Notes under the pieces: model-generated
Databases searched by the model: none
Seen by the model: the letters and a program-made list of their open reading frames with translations, nothing else
Told to the model about the DNA's origin: nothing
Position numbers and translations under genes: made by a program
Origin: an uncultured Mucilaginibacter sp.
Lineage (GTDB): Bacteria; Bacteroidota; Bacteroidia; Sphingobacteriales; Sphingobacteriaceae
Length of the DNA: 64,000 bases
Assembly: GCF_913773635.1 (NCBI RefSeq)
Contig: NZ_CAJYGQ010000013.1
Coordinates: 62,001-126,000 of the forward strand
Reading direction: 5' to 3'
In this document: positions 44,251-53,459 of the stretch, piece after piece
How positions within the stretch are numbered: position 1 is the first letter of the stretch
Layout of the letters: every line of letters begins with the position of its first letter

Positions 44251-46269
44251 ATGCTCCAACTTTTTCTGAATGACATCTTGGTTGATTTGACCGACGATAG
44301 TCCGATTGCCCTCACCTTTCAAATAAACAACCTTGCCGAAGTAAAAAACCAGCAGGGTAACACCAGTAATCAATTCAAAATACCACTTACTCAACATAAC
44401 CGTAAAATACTGGGTTTTGCCGATGACATTGCCTTTAGTACCAATGCACCTTACAGGCAGTTTACTGCCAAAATAGTGCAGGACGGCATGGAAATTATAC
44501 CTTACGGCCTGGCAGAACTGAACAATGTTGAAAATAATACGGCGGCAATAACGGTGCTATCTGGAAACGTTGATTTTTTTGATGCTATTGATGGAAAAAT
44601 ATATGAAACCGGCGATCCAAAAAGTATATGGTATAACTCAGGTTGGGAACAATACCTGCATAACTGGACGCTGCAGAACGTAGTAAGGTCACAAAACCAC
44701 ACCTATGGTTGGATATGGCCCATAGTTGATTACGGTATGTTACCTAAACAATTTGACGGTACTCCCGAAATAGATGTAAGGTATCTTAGGCCCGGATTTT
44801 TCTTAAAATCTTTTATTGAATTGATGGTACAAAGAACAGGGTACACCATTAATCCAGATAGCTTTTTACTTAAACAGCCGTTGTATGATAAGCTTATTGT
44901 ACAGTTTGCAAACGACAACTTTGAACACGGCATCAGCTATGACTCCTCAAAAAGCAGTAACTTATCTTTAGAAGCTGTTAGTACCAGAGATCAATCGTAC
45001 GTACACGGACAGATAGGCGCTAATGAAGATTTCTTTTTTAGTAATGTTATTAAAGGCCAGAATGTATTTGCCGGCGGGAAGGCTTATGTAGCCTTAACAG
45101 ATGTTGAAGTAGATGTATCCTTACAATATAATTTACGCTACCAGTCAAAAAAAACAAAAGGACTTGTTACCATATCGGTAAAAAAGTATAGCACAAAAGG
45201 CGGCGCCCCTGAGGTGATAGTGAGTAAACCATATGACTCCAACGGCGCGGTATTGCAGATGAACGGCTACACATTCAGTTACGTTAAAAACTACAATAAC
45301 GAAGTGCTTAACGTGAGCACCAAACTTACAACCGGCGAAAGTTTGCGTGTATGGTGGGACATTGAGCAGGATGTTAAAAAAGACACCAGTTTTGTGATGT
45401 TAAGCGGGGCGCGCTTCCTCGTAACTGAAAAGCCTGGCAATATGCTGTATGGGCACCAGGTCCAATGCGAACGTATATTTCCTGATATTGGACAGAAAGA
45501 CTTACTGAAAGATACGCTGCAGCGCTTTGGCATTATATGCCAAACAGATGCTAACCGGCGTATGATTACATTGGCCTCATTTCGCGATATTGTGAATAAT
45601 ATATCATGCGCGGTTGATTGGACCAACAAGTGCCTCGATCAAGGCAAAAACATCACCTTTCAATTAGGAAATTATGCTCAAAATAACTATCTTAAAAATA
45701 AGGAAGACGACAACATACCACCTGGTACCGCCGATTCGGTAATTGTTGTAAACGACAAAACACTACCTGCCACCGGAACATTATTTGAAAGCCAGTTTGC
45801 GCCTACACTTAACAGGCCGTACATAGGCGGAAACACCGCTCAAATTTTAAAAATAGATAAAAGTAACGATGCCGATTCAGTAGACTTTAGTATAAGTACC
45901 CAGCCCCGGTTGCTTATACACAACATGGTTGCTTTAACAAGCAATCAACGGGTAAAGTTTGTTGATGGTACAGGAGCAGAGCAATTTGAAAATACTGCTA
46001 TTTGTACACCCTACTTTGATAAGGCGGGCGGTGAGTATAGCCTTCATTTTGAGAATTTAAGGAAACAGTTTTACCCTGAACTTGAAAAGATACTGTACGA
46101 AACGAAAAAAGTTGTTCGCTACTTTTTACTTACCCCAAGAGATATACTGGAATTAAACCTGTTAATTCCGATATATCTTCAACAGGACGGTACTTACTAC
46201 TACATCAACAAAATTGACAGCTGGCGTAAAGGGCAAAGTACTAAAGTGGAGCTAATAAAATTAGGCTAA
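44251..46269 (+). CDS. Phage tail/baseplate-type hypothetical protein
   Basis: 672 residues, cytoplasmic, beginning MLQLFLNDILVDLTDDSPIALTF with a QGNTSNQFKIPLTQHNRKILGF segment that recurs in Bacteroidota prophage tail clusters. A late DTLQRFGIICQTDANRRMITLASF segment resembles tail hub proteins. No enzyme motif is visible. It most likely forms part of the tail tip or baseplate together with the preceding 727-residue protein. Confidence 0.6.
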   Translation: MLQLFLNDILVDLTDDSPIALTFQINNLAEVKNQQGNTSNQFKIPLTQHNRKILGFADDIAFSTNAPYRQFTAKIVQDGMEIIPYGLAELNNVENNTAAITVLSGNVDFFDAIDGKIYETGDPKSIWYNSGWEQYLHNWTLQNVVRSQNHTYGWIWPIVDYGMLPKQFDGTPEIDVRYLRPGFFLKSFIELMVQRTGYTINPDSFLLKQPLYDKLIVQFANDNFEHGISYDSSKSSNLSLEAVSTRDQSYVHGQIGANEDFFFSNVIKGQNVFAGGKAYVALTDVEVDVSLQYNLRYQSKKTKGLVTISVKKYSTKGGAPEVIVSKPYDSNGAVLQMNGYTFSYVKNYNNEVLNVSTKLTTGESLRVWWDIEQDVKKDTSFVMLSGARFLVTEKPGNMLYGHQVQCERIFPDIGQKDLLKDTLQRFGIICQTDANRRMITLASFRDIVNNISCAVDWTNKCLDQGKNITFQLGNYAQNNYLKNKEDDNIPPGTADSVIVVNDKTLPATGTLFESQFAPTLNRPYIGGNTAQILKIDKSNDADSVDFSISTQPRLLIHNMVALTSNQRVKFVDGTGAEQFENTAICTPYFDKAGGEYSLHFENLRKQFYPELEKILYETKKVVRYFLLTPRDILELNLLIPIYLQQDGTYYYINKIDSWRKGQSTKVELIKLG

Positions 46270-46342
46270 ATATTTATACACACTATTGCTTTTAAATAAT
46301 GGCCATATTATATTTACCAATAATATTAGCAACCTAAATTTT

Positions 46343-47017
46343 ATGAGTTTATACGACTTTGATGATCCGGTATTTGAAAAATTAGATAAAGTATCTTATT
46401 ACCGCGAAAAGTGGGGAAATCGTTGGGAAAGATCAAAAACTATGTTTCCATTTGCGGTTGTTTTCATAGTTGGCTTGATGACAGTCGCAATTATGCTGAA
46501 CAGACATGCTGAAAGTATTTGGAAAAAGGTTAATATTAACACGCCGATATATACTGATTCATCTTGGCTAAGTAATAAAAACATCTCAGCAGATTTAACC
46601 TATCGGTTAGTTAGACCCATTAATGCTACAGAGATTAACACTATGGATATACCCGAGTGGAAAAAACAAAGGTTAATTGCAGAATTAGACACCAGTGCCG
46701 AATTCAACAAGCCTGTTATGATTTATTCTGCGCTTAGTTTTCAAAAAGACTCGATTTTTAAATACAAAACGGCATACATCGGCTCGTGTATCAAGAAAGA
46801 TAGTGTTACTGCAATGATGAAAACAGATAGCTTAGTTCAGCTATCAGGAAAATGGTTGGGTTTTAAACCAAATATGAAGTTGGCCTTAATTGACCAGGAC
46901 TTTAAACTTCCGGAAAACTACGTTTATGCTGATGACTTGTATTATTTAAAACCCGCAGATATTAATTTAGGTGGCGAACCTTCAATACTAAAAAAAGCAG
47001 TAAAAACTAAGCTCTAA
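46343..47017 (+). CDS. Membrane-anchored hypothetical protein inside the tail module
   Basis: 224 residues from the ATG at 46343 (MSLYDFDDPVFEKLDKVSYYREKW). One transmembrane helix at about residues 34-53 (TMFPFAVVFIVGLMTVAIML) is followed by an exported domain rich in Tyr/Lys/Asp. It is unlike virion proteins and interrupts the tail gene order. Probably a cargo gene, for example one that alters the host envelope or excludes other phages; function unknown. Confidence 0.6.
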   Translation: MSLYDFDDPVFEKLDKVSYYREKWGNRWERSKTMFPFAVVFIVGLMTVAIMLNRHAESIWKKVNINTPIYTDSSWLSNKNISADLTYRLVRPINATEINTMDIPEWKKQRLIAELDTSAEFNKPVMIYSALSFQKDSIFKYKTAYIGSCIKKDSVTAMMKTDSLVQLSGKWLGFKPNMKLALIDQDFKLPENYVYADDLYYLKPADINLGGEPSILKKAVKTKL

Positions 47018-47584
47018 TAGTAATACAATTTGGTACAAAGTAGACAGCGCCACAACCATTGACTTCTTTGATCATGATCAACAATAATGAGAAGATTATT
47101 GGCCAAAAAACAGCAAATTAAATTTAATCTTTAATGTTTTCAAAATGAAAATCTCTACAAATAGCTTTAAACCTGGTAAAACCAAATTCATTTTAATGCT
47201 ATAAACAACTCTCACAACAACCGCAAACGTAACTGGCTCATAAGTTTAGTTGTCGTGCTTATATTAATAGTTGTAGGCTATTTAAATAAAAACTGGCTTT
47301 ACACCGGATACTATTACGTTTTTAAATATGACCATTTCGAAAACGGTAAAAGTGTATATGTTAACCCTAGAGCTTTTAAAAAATCCCAAGGTAACTGCGA
47401 TTGTCTTGTCTAAACTCATCACACCAATCGGTACATCAGAAATTGACGATATACTTGGGCAAACCATAATTTTTACTTGAGTACCAAACGTGCATTCAAA
47501 ACTCCTCAAAAAATAATTTTAAATAAATAAAAACTTAGGCTTTTATTTAACCAACAATATGCCAATTGGCAATAAAAACATAAT
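47018..47584 (+). other. 570-nt gap with a start-less remnant reading frame
   Basis: Apart from the fragment described at 47180-47413 and the MPIGN element at 47559-47588, I see no complete gene. The gap follows the membrane protein gene and looks like the remains of a second cargo gene. Confidence 0.5.
47180..47413 (+). pseudogene. Remnant of a small membrane protein gene
   Basis: An open frame with no ATG, GTG or TTG start encodes RNWLISLVVVLILIVVGYLNKNW, then a tyrosine-rich stretch and ends at TAA 47411-47413. A separate short frame from ATG 47145 (beginning MKISTNSFKPGK, ending TAA 47202) lies one frame off just upstream; a frameshift could once have joined them. Confidence 0.35.
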
Positions 47585-47588
47585 ATGA
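47559..47588 (+). CDS. Nine-residue leader MPIGNKNII overlapping the tape measure start
   Basis: ATG CCA ATT GGC AAT AAA AAC ATA ATA TGA; the TGA overlaps the ATG of the tape measure gene (ATGA). The same first five residues open the terminase small gene and (with T for N) a small frame at 50532. Translation is unproven. Confidence 0.35.
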   Translation: MPIGNKNII

Positions 47589-50182
47589 ATCTTAATGTTA
47601 ACGATAATACGCTCGCTGAATTTATCAATCAGACGGAGCAAATGAAAAAAAGCATTGAAGATGCTAATATCACCATTGAAAATGCGAAAAAACGCCAAAG
47701 GGAACTTGGATTAGAGTTTAAACAAAATTCCATCGAATATAGAGATCTAAATAAAACCATTGAGGATAACAAGAAGGCTGTAGTGGATAACAGCTCAAAA
47801 GTGGAGGCCAATAAAAAAATAATCGAACTATCTAAAGGTTCTTTACAGCAAAATAAAGCCTTATTGGCAGAACTCACAAAGCAGTATGAAGAGCTTTCAA
47901 AAAAAGAGGGTGACAACTCTAAAGGTGTTGAAAACTTAAACACAAAAATCGGTCACCTTAACAAAGCTATAGCCGATCAGGAAGTTGCAGTTGGAAAAAG
48001 CCGTGAAGTATTTGATTATTACAAGGCATCTATTGGTGCTGCGAAAGGAACGCTATCAGATTTGATGGAGTATGGAAAATCCTTTGGACCTGGGTTCGCA
48101 TCAACAATTGAAGATGCATCAAAGGGATTCAACGCTATGAAAGACGGATTGGCCCACGTTAAAACCGGCTTCCAAAGTGTAGGTGGTGCAATAAAAACAA
48201 CCGGCTTTGGTCTTCTGCTACTGGTTTTGGAGTCAATAATGGAGTATTTCACAAAAAGCCCAAAAGGAATAGAGCAATTTCGTCAATTTCTGGCTGGTTT
48301 AGGCGTGGTTGTCAACACTGTCAAAGAAAATATTTCAAAATTTAAATTAGCTATTGTAGAGGCGTTCACCAACCCTGTTGAAGGGCTAAAAAAGCTAGGT
48401 AAATTAATTGAAGATAATATATTGAATAGGCTTAAGGCCTTCGGTGTTATGTACGAGGGTTTAATTAACAAAGATTTCAAAAAATTTGCCAGCGGGATGG
48501 TACAACTTGCTACCGGAACAACTGACGCTTTCAAAAAGGTTGAAAAAGCAATTACTGATAATTCAGATAAAGCTTTAGAACAGAAGGCCATACACGATAA
48601 AGCAGAAGCTGAAAAAAAGAAAAAACAAGAAGAGGAAGCAAAGAAAAGAGCTGACGCAAATGAAAAGCGGAGGCAGGAACGCGAAGCACAGAGAAAAGCG
48701 GATTTGGATAAAAGACGAAAACATAATGAAGACGTAAAAAAACTAAGTGATGAGGCTAAGAATGAGTTGATCGAATCAAAAGCTCGCATGGCTCAAAATA
48801 TTCTTCAAGGTTTTGCTAAAGAAATATCAGATACCGACGCTCATTTTCAGCAACTAAAAAATAAGTACAAAGGCCATAAACAAACAATTGAGCAAATTGA
48901 AAAGGAACATGTAGCTTCCATAGAGGCCATCAATAAAAAATTCAGAGAGGAAGATAGTAAAACGCTTGACGGATATCATAAGGAACTTAAAAACATTGGA
49001 ATGACTGCAAGGCAGCAGGCACAAGCCCAACTGGATGAAGAGTACAATGAAAAAAAGAAAAAAATTGAAGACATCAAGCAAAAAAATGATGAAATAATCC
49101 TGAATGCAGGCATTAAACTAACTGAACTTGAGGCAGCGCCATTAACAGCAACATCTAAGCTGCAAATAGAAAGTTTAAAAAAGCAACAATCTGAAGCGCA
49201 AAAAATATACAATGATGCATCCGGACTGTTAAATGATTTCAAAGCCAAACATGAAACTGATTCGAAGGAAATTAATGACAATTTTGATAAACAAGACTTA
49301 GGTATAAAAGAAACAAAACTTCAAGAAAGTATTGCAAATGAACGTGAGGGCGGTCATGAATCAGCTGCAATAAAGAAAGAGCAGGAACTATTAAAATTAC
49401 AGCATGACGTAGCAAAAAACGCAGCAGAGGCCAAAGGCAAAGAGACCACGTCAATAGAAGCTAAATACGCTAAGCAAAAAGCGGACTTGGAAGATAAGCT
49501 TACTTCATCAAGAATACATGCTGGTGATAAGCTAATTGATGCTGTATTGAAAAATACTAAGAAAGACTCAGCAATTTATAAAGCAGCATTTTTAGCCAAA
49601 AAAGCAACTTCAATTGCTGATACTATTATAAGTACCAAACAGTCTATAATGGAATCGCTAAAGGCTTATTCAGGTATTCCATTTATTGGTCAGGCGTTGG
49701 GTATAGCTCAGGCTGCGTTTATGGCAGTGCAGGGTGCAACATCAATTGCCGAAATTGCTAAGCAAAAACCTGGCATGGCTCAAGGCGGACAATTTATATC
49801 TGATGGCCGGGGTGCTGTATTACCCGGTTATAGCCGCACAGATAACACAAACGCCTATTTGCGCTCGGGTGAGGCAGTTGTTGTAAGCGAGGCCATGCGT
49901 AACCCGTGGGCACGCAACATGGTTAGCGCTATAAATGTGGCGTACGGTGGTCGCGATTTTTCGGTACCTAACGCAGGCAGTGGTTATGCCATAGGTGGGG
50001 TGTTCACTGATGGCGGTAACGCCAGCCGGTATTACAGCCAACCCGTAAACGATCAGAAAGATTTGGCCAACACCCTGGCTTATCAAATGCTCAACAACTT
50101 CCCTCCTATTTACGTTGACGTTAAAGATGTAAATCACCAGCAAAACATATTAGCCCAAACAGTTAACCGGGTTAATCTTTAA
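47585..50182 (+). CDS. Phage tail tape measure protein
   Basis: 865 residues. The N-terminal ~180 and central ~320-640 residues are long Lys/Glu/Ala coiled coils. Hydrophobic segments (GFGLLLLVLESIMEYF; GIPFIGQALGIAQAAFMAVQG) and the C-terminal Gly-rich GMAQGGQFISDGRGAVLPGYSRTDNTNAYLRSGEAVVVSEAM region are typical of tape measures in Bacteroidota phages. It sets tail length and assists DNA entry. Its length predicts a tail of roughly 130 nm if about 1.5 Angstrom per residue holds. A longer reading would need the chaperone pair at 40.6-41.5 kb. Confidence 0.8.
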   Translation: MNLNVNDNTLAEFINQTEQMKKSIEDANITIENAKKRQRELGLEFKQNSIEYRDLNKTIEDNKKAVVDNSSKVEANKKIIELSKGSLQQNKALLAELTKQYEELSKKEGDNSKGVENLNTKIGHLNKAIADQEVAVGKSREVFDYYKASIGAAKGTLSDLMEYGKSFGPGFASTIEDASKGFNAMKDGLAHVKTGFQSVGGAIKTTGFGLLLLVLESIMEYFTKSPKGIEQFRQFLAGLGVVVNTVKENISKFKLAIVEAFTNPVEGLKKLGKLIEDNILNRLKAFGVMYEGLINKDFKKFASGMVQLATGTTDAFKKVEKAITDNSDKALEQKAIHDKAEAEKKKKQEEEAKKRADANEKRRQEREAQRKADLDKRRKHNEDVKKLSDEAKNELIESKARMAQNILQGFAKEISDTDAHFQQLKNKYKGHKQTIEQIEKEHVASIEAINKKFREEDSKTLDGYHKELKNIGMTARQQAQAQLDEEYNEKKKKIEDIKQKNDEIILNAGIKLTELEAAPLTATSKLQIESLKKQQSEAQKIYNDASGLLNDFKAKHETDSKEINDNFDKQDLGIKETKLQESIANEREGGHESAAIKKEQELLKLQHDVAKNAAEAKGKETTSIEAKYAKQKADLEDKLTSSRIHAGDKLIDAVLKNTKKDSAIYKAAFLAKKATSIADTIISTKQSIMESLKAYSGIPFIGQALGIAQAAFMAVQGATSIAEIAKQKPGMAQGGQFISDGRGAVLPGYSRTDNTNAYLRSGEAVVVSEAMRNPWARNMVSAINVAYGGRDFSVPNAGSGYAIGGVFTDGGNASRYYSQPVNDQKDLANTLAYQMLNNFPPIYVDVKDVNHQQNILAQTVNRVNL

Positions 50183-50250
50183 GCACAAACTTTTACATAA
50201 GCTGCTTGAGCTTTCTACATGCTCATATAATAATTATAACCCCTATACTT

Positions 50251-50505
50251 ATGGATATCAAAATCGCTAACCAACTTTTTGAAAACGGTGCGCTAAGCCA
50301 AATGTTTAAAGCAGGATTCATCAGTTCAAAAATTTTTACCTATCGTGAAATTTATTTGTGGGTAGTAGTACAAATGCAAACCCGTGGCATAAGCAAAAAT
50401 AAAGCAGTGTTCGAAGCGCAAGGTCAATTCAATAAGGATGAGCGTACTATATGGCGGGCTATAAATAGTTTTTCCAGTACTGACAAGGTTGTGTCACCAT
50501 TATGA
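50251..50505 (+). CDS. Small phage hypothetical protein
   Basis: 84 residues from the ATG at 50251 (MDIKIANQLFENGALSQMFKAGF). Helical with a C-terminal KDERTIWRAINSF that could be a winged-helix or HTH-like recognition helix. Located between tail and head modules, a position compatible with a regulator of the head operon. No family recognised. Confidence 0.5.
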   Translation: MDIKIANQLFENGALSQMFKAGFISSKIFTYREIYLWVVVQMQTRGISKNKAVFEAQGQFNKDERTIWRAINSFSSTDKVVSPL

Positions 50506-50531
50506 TTAAATAATTTTTGCACCTTTGAATT

Positions 50532-50606
50532 ATGCCAATCGGCACCAACATCATAGGCTTCGATTCAAGATTATGGTGCTCACTAATCAACTTAATAGCA
50601 CCTTAA
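50532..50606 (+). CDS. 24-residue frame starting MPIGTNIIGF (third MPIGN-type element)
   Basis: Begins with TGCCAATCGGCA (50533-50544), one base from the palindrome at 38760 and 47560. A CACCTTTG box lies 4 nt upstream. Stands at the head of the protease-capsid module. Whether it is translated is unknown. Confidence 0.3.
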   Translation: MPIGTNIIGFDSRLWCSLINLIAP

Positions 50607-50725
50607 ATATCTGCAAGGCTCCGCTCACTAAATTTATTTCCATATCCGCATAGCGGCAAATAACCAATTATCTAATTGCACAAGAACTCAAAAGTTCAAC
50701 TGCATCTAATACAAGCCATTTCAAC

Positions 50726-51931
50726 ATGTACAAAATTTATTTATATGATACCGAGCAAGACGGTATTGGTTCGGGCAGCCTGTCATCTGCTTACTTGCAG
50801 CAACAATTGGTACAGGCTGCCGGTCAGGACGTTGAGCTCCATATCAGTTCGGCCGGAGGGTCAGCTTTCGATGCTATTGCCATTTACGATTTGCTTAAAA
50901 AGTATGATGGCCGGGTTATAACTTATATTGATGCATTGGCAGCCTCAGCAGCATCGGTGGTTGCCATGGCGGGGCAGGAGATTGTAATGAGCAAGTACGC
51001 ACTGCTCATGATTCATAAGCCAATGGCAGGCAGCGGCGGCAATGCCGATGAATTGTTAAAAGACGTACAAATGCTTAATACAGTACAGCAACGCCTGGCA
51101 CAAATTTATACCGATAAAACCGGGTTAGACGATGTTACCATAAACAGCCTCATTAACGCCGTTACTTGGATGACTGCCGACCAAGCCCTGGCATTAGGAT
51201 TTATTGATCGTATTGAAGACTATAAAACCAGTATTACTAACAGCGCAATACTGATGAAATGTACCGGCTCTGCTCCTGCAGTATACCAGCGCTGCATAAA
51301 TAAAATTTTAGTTAATCATAATAATTCACCAAAACAGCAAATGAACATGCACAACAATGACCTCATCGAAAAAACTACATCGGTTTTAGATAAGATGATG
51401 AATTTTTTTAAAAAGGTAATGAACAAACAAACCATGACCGACAAAGGAGCACTACATCATACAGGCGAGCTTGACCGCGAAACCGAGGTATACCAGGATG
51501 AAGAGCTAAGCACTCCGGCTGTAGATGACGTTTATACCACTGCCGACGGGAAGCAACTTTGCATTGAAAAAGGCAAGGTAAAAAAACTGGACGCCGCCCC
51601 CGAAATTCAAAACGAAGATGAGGAGGAGGAAGAATTGCCGGCAAACAAAAACAATTTTAAACCTTACCAGGTAAAAAACCAAATTGCTGCTTTAAAGGCT
51701 AAACTACACGCTCAAAACGCTTTATTAATAGAAGCCCGCACAACCTTGCAAAATGCTCAGGCCCGTTTAAAACAAAGCCATTACGAGATCAAAAACGAAA
51801 TCAAGTCAACTTTTATCCCTGATGGTTCTAAACGTAGCAGTAAAGCCAAAGCAGAGAGTCAGGCGTTTTTCGCACCTCAGTCTGAAATTGCTAAAAACGC
51901 GGTTAAACAAGCCGTGAGTGAGGTAAAATAA
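50726..51931 (+). CDS. ClpP-like prohead protease with C-terminal scaffold
   Basis: 401 residues. The N-terminal ~200 residues are a ClpP/S14-type fold: HISSAGGSAFDAIAIYDLL, catalytic Ser74 in DALAASAASVVAMAG and His97 in MIHKP. The remainder is acidic then Lys/Gln/Ala-rich and helical, with EDEEEEELPANK, as expected for an internal scaffold. An in-frame ATG near 51343 (MNMHNNDLIEKT) could start a separate scaffold product, as lambda Nu3 lies within C. It matures the capsid whose gene follows. Confidence 0.82.
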   Translation: MYKIYLYDTEQDGIGSGSLSSAYLQQQLVQAAGQDVELHISSAGGSAFDAIAIYDLLKKYDGRVITYIDALAASAASVVAMAGQEIVMSKYALLMIHKPMAGSGGNADELLKDVQMLNTVQQRLAQIYTDKTGLDDVTINSLINAVTWMTADQALALGFIDRIEDYKTSITNSAILMKCTGSAPAVYQRCINKILVNHNNSPKQQMNMHNNDLIEKTTSVLDKMMNFFKKVMNKQTMTDKGALHHTGELDRETEVYQDEELSTPAVDDVYTTADGKQLCIEKGKVKKLDAAPEIQNEDEEEEELPANKNNFKPYQVKNQIAALKAKLHAQNALLIEARTTLQNAQARLKQSHYEIKNEIKSTFIPDGSKRSSKAKAESQAFFAPQSEIAKNAVKQAVSEVK

Positions 51932-52073
51932 TATATCCTTCCAACCGGCTTCACTTACTCAAAAACTAAGGCATAACTAAATATGCATGTTTTCGAAGCC
52001 TATACATCTTCCTAACCATTCAGCTCAATAAGGGCAACTTTTATCCCTAGTAAAAGCTACTTACATTCTCAAA

Positions 52074-52101
52074 AATCCTCCCTTTAGGGGGCCGGAGGAT
52101 T
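52074..52101 (+). promoter_or_regulatory. Shine-Dalgarno-like GGAGG held in a hairpin before the capsid gene
   Basis: AATCCTCC (52074-52081) pairs with GGAGGATT (52094-52101) and can sequester GGAGG, which sits 9-13 nt before the capsid ATG at 52108. Strong Shine-Dalgarno sequences are rare elsewhere in this window. Confidence 0.45.
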
Positions 52102-52107
52102 ATACAT

Positions 52108-53340
52108 ATGGCTAAATTCACTTTCACAAACAACACCTACGCCGGCGAAGCACTGGCAGGGTTTATGGCCAGCACATTGCTCGAGGCCGATTCTGTAAAA
52201 CGCGGTTTACTCACTGTTGTAAACGATGTTAAATCAAGGAAAATTATTTTAGATGTAGACGACGATGTAAAACTGCAAAATCCGTCGGGCATATTCACTG
52301 ATCAGGGCACAACAACCCAACAAACCGAAACCTACCTTGACCCTGTTGTTTACGAGTTTATGAAACAGGAACAATGGGATAAACTTGCCGAATCATGGGA
52401 ATCTCAACGTCTTGCACCTGGTGCCTTTAGTGATTATGAAGGCGTGGTTGATCTGTCAGACTTTATGGTTCAGCGCTATCTGACCAAAATACAAATAGCA
52501 AATGAGCGTTTGTATTGGCTGGGTAAAGACGCTACACCCGAAGCAGTATTCTCTGACCCGTTTAAAGGATTAATTCCGCGTATTGCAGAAACTGCAGGAA
52601 CATACCGCGTTGGCTTAAACAAAGGTGCTACATCTATGTCAGTATCAGGCATCAGCACAACCGGTGTAGTAACCTTATCAAGCACTGCCGCGCTTAATGA
52701 TGGAGATGTTATAACATTTACTGCAACAAACTCCAGCTCACTTAAAGATACAACAAACGGCGGAACCGGGGTAGATCTTTTAAACCAATCGTACTTTATA
52801 AAAATTGAGAGCGCTACAACCTTTAAGTTAATTCGCAATTATCATGCAATTAACAGCCGCAAAGCTGCAACTTTCGCAGGCACTGCAATTGCATCAGGCT
52901 CAATCAGCTTTATTAATGCCGGCAACGTATTGGGTGTATTAAACAGCGTTTACTCACAGCTTGACCCGGCCGATCGTAGCCAGGAAGACTTCAATCTTCA
53001 AATTCCGCTACATGTTGGTTATGCGTACGCTCAGGCACAGGCTAACAATGCCACCAATGTTCTCAATGCATTTACCGACAAAAAGAAGATGGATTACCTT
53101 GGTTTGCCTTTGCAACTCATGAACCACTGGCAGGCAAATACCATTTTAGGTGCACGCTCATCAAACCTGTTTTTAGGCGTTGATTTGTTGGGAGATCAAA
53201 GCGAACTATCTACCGTTTACATGAAGCCTTATACCAACGATAATGTTGTGCGTATGAAAGCACGCATGAAGGCAGCTGTTAACTTTAAGTTTGCAAACGA
53301 ACTTTTCTACCTGGCGCCTTATCTGCCAGCAACCGTATAA
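52108..53340 (+). CDS. Major capsid protein
   Basis: 410 residues. N-terminal ATGTLL-free start MAKFTFTNNTYAGEALAGFMAST, then helical and beta parts fitting an HK97-like shell protein. The middle (about 176-275, TSMSVSGISTTGVVTLSSTAALNDGDVITFTATN) looks like an inserted immunoglobulin-like or other beta domain, as found in decorated capsids. C-terminal FKFANELFYLAPYL. The context, directly after the protease/scaffold gene, makes the assignment good. I do not see the classical HK97 maturation cleavage motif. Confidence 0.78.
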   Translation: MAKFTFTNNTYAGEALAGFMASTLLEADSVKRGLLTVVNDVKSRKIILDVDDDVKLQNPSGIFTDQGTTTQQTETYLDPVVYEFMKQEQWDKLAESWESQRLAPGAFSDYEGVVDLSDFMVQRYLTKIQIANERLYWLGKDATPEAVFSDPFKGLIPRIAETAGTYRVGLNKGATSMSVSGISTTGVVTLSSTAALNDGDVITFTATNSSSLKDTTNGGTGVDLLNQSYFIKIESATTFKLIRNYHAINSRKAATFAGTAIASGSISFINAGNVLGVLNSVYSQLDPADRSQEDFNLQIPLHVGYAYAQAQANNATNVLNAFTDKKKMDYLGLPLQLMNHWQANTILGARSSNLFLGVDLLGDQSELSTVYMKPYTNDNVVRMKARMKAAVNFKFANELFYLAPYLPATV

Positions 53341-53459
53341 TATCTAAATGAGCAGATATGCCGTTACCGGTTTGCTCTATCCTTTTACTCCTTTGATGTC
53401 GGGCAAACACGTCACTAGCATATCTGCACATTACACCTACAATTAACCACATTTTATAT

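Noticed and set aside
48283..48789. 168-residue minus-strand ORF, Phe/Ser-rich
   Set aside because: Antisense shadow of the Lys/Glu/Ala coiled coil of the tape measure gene.
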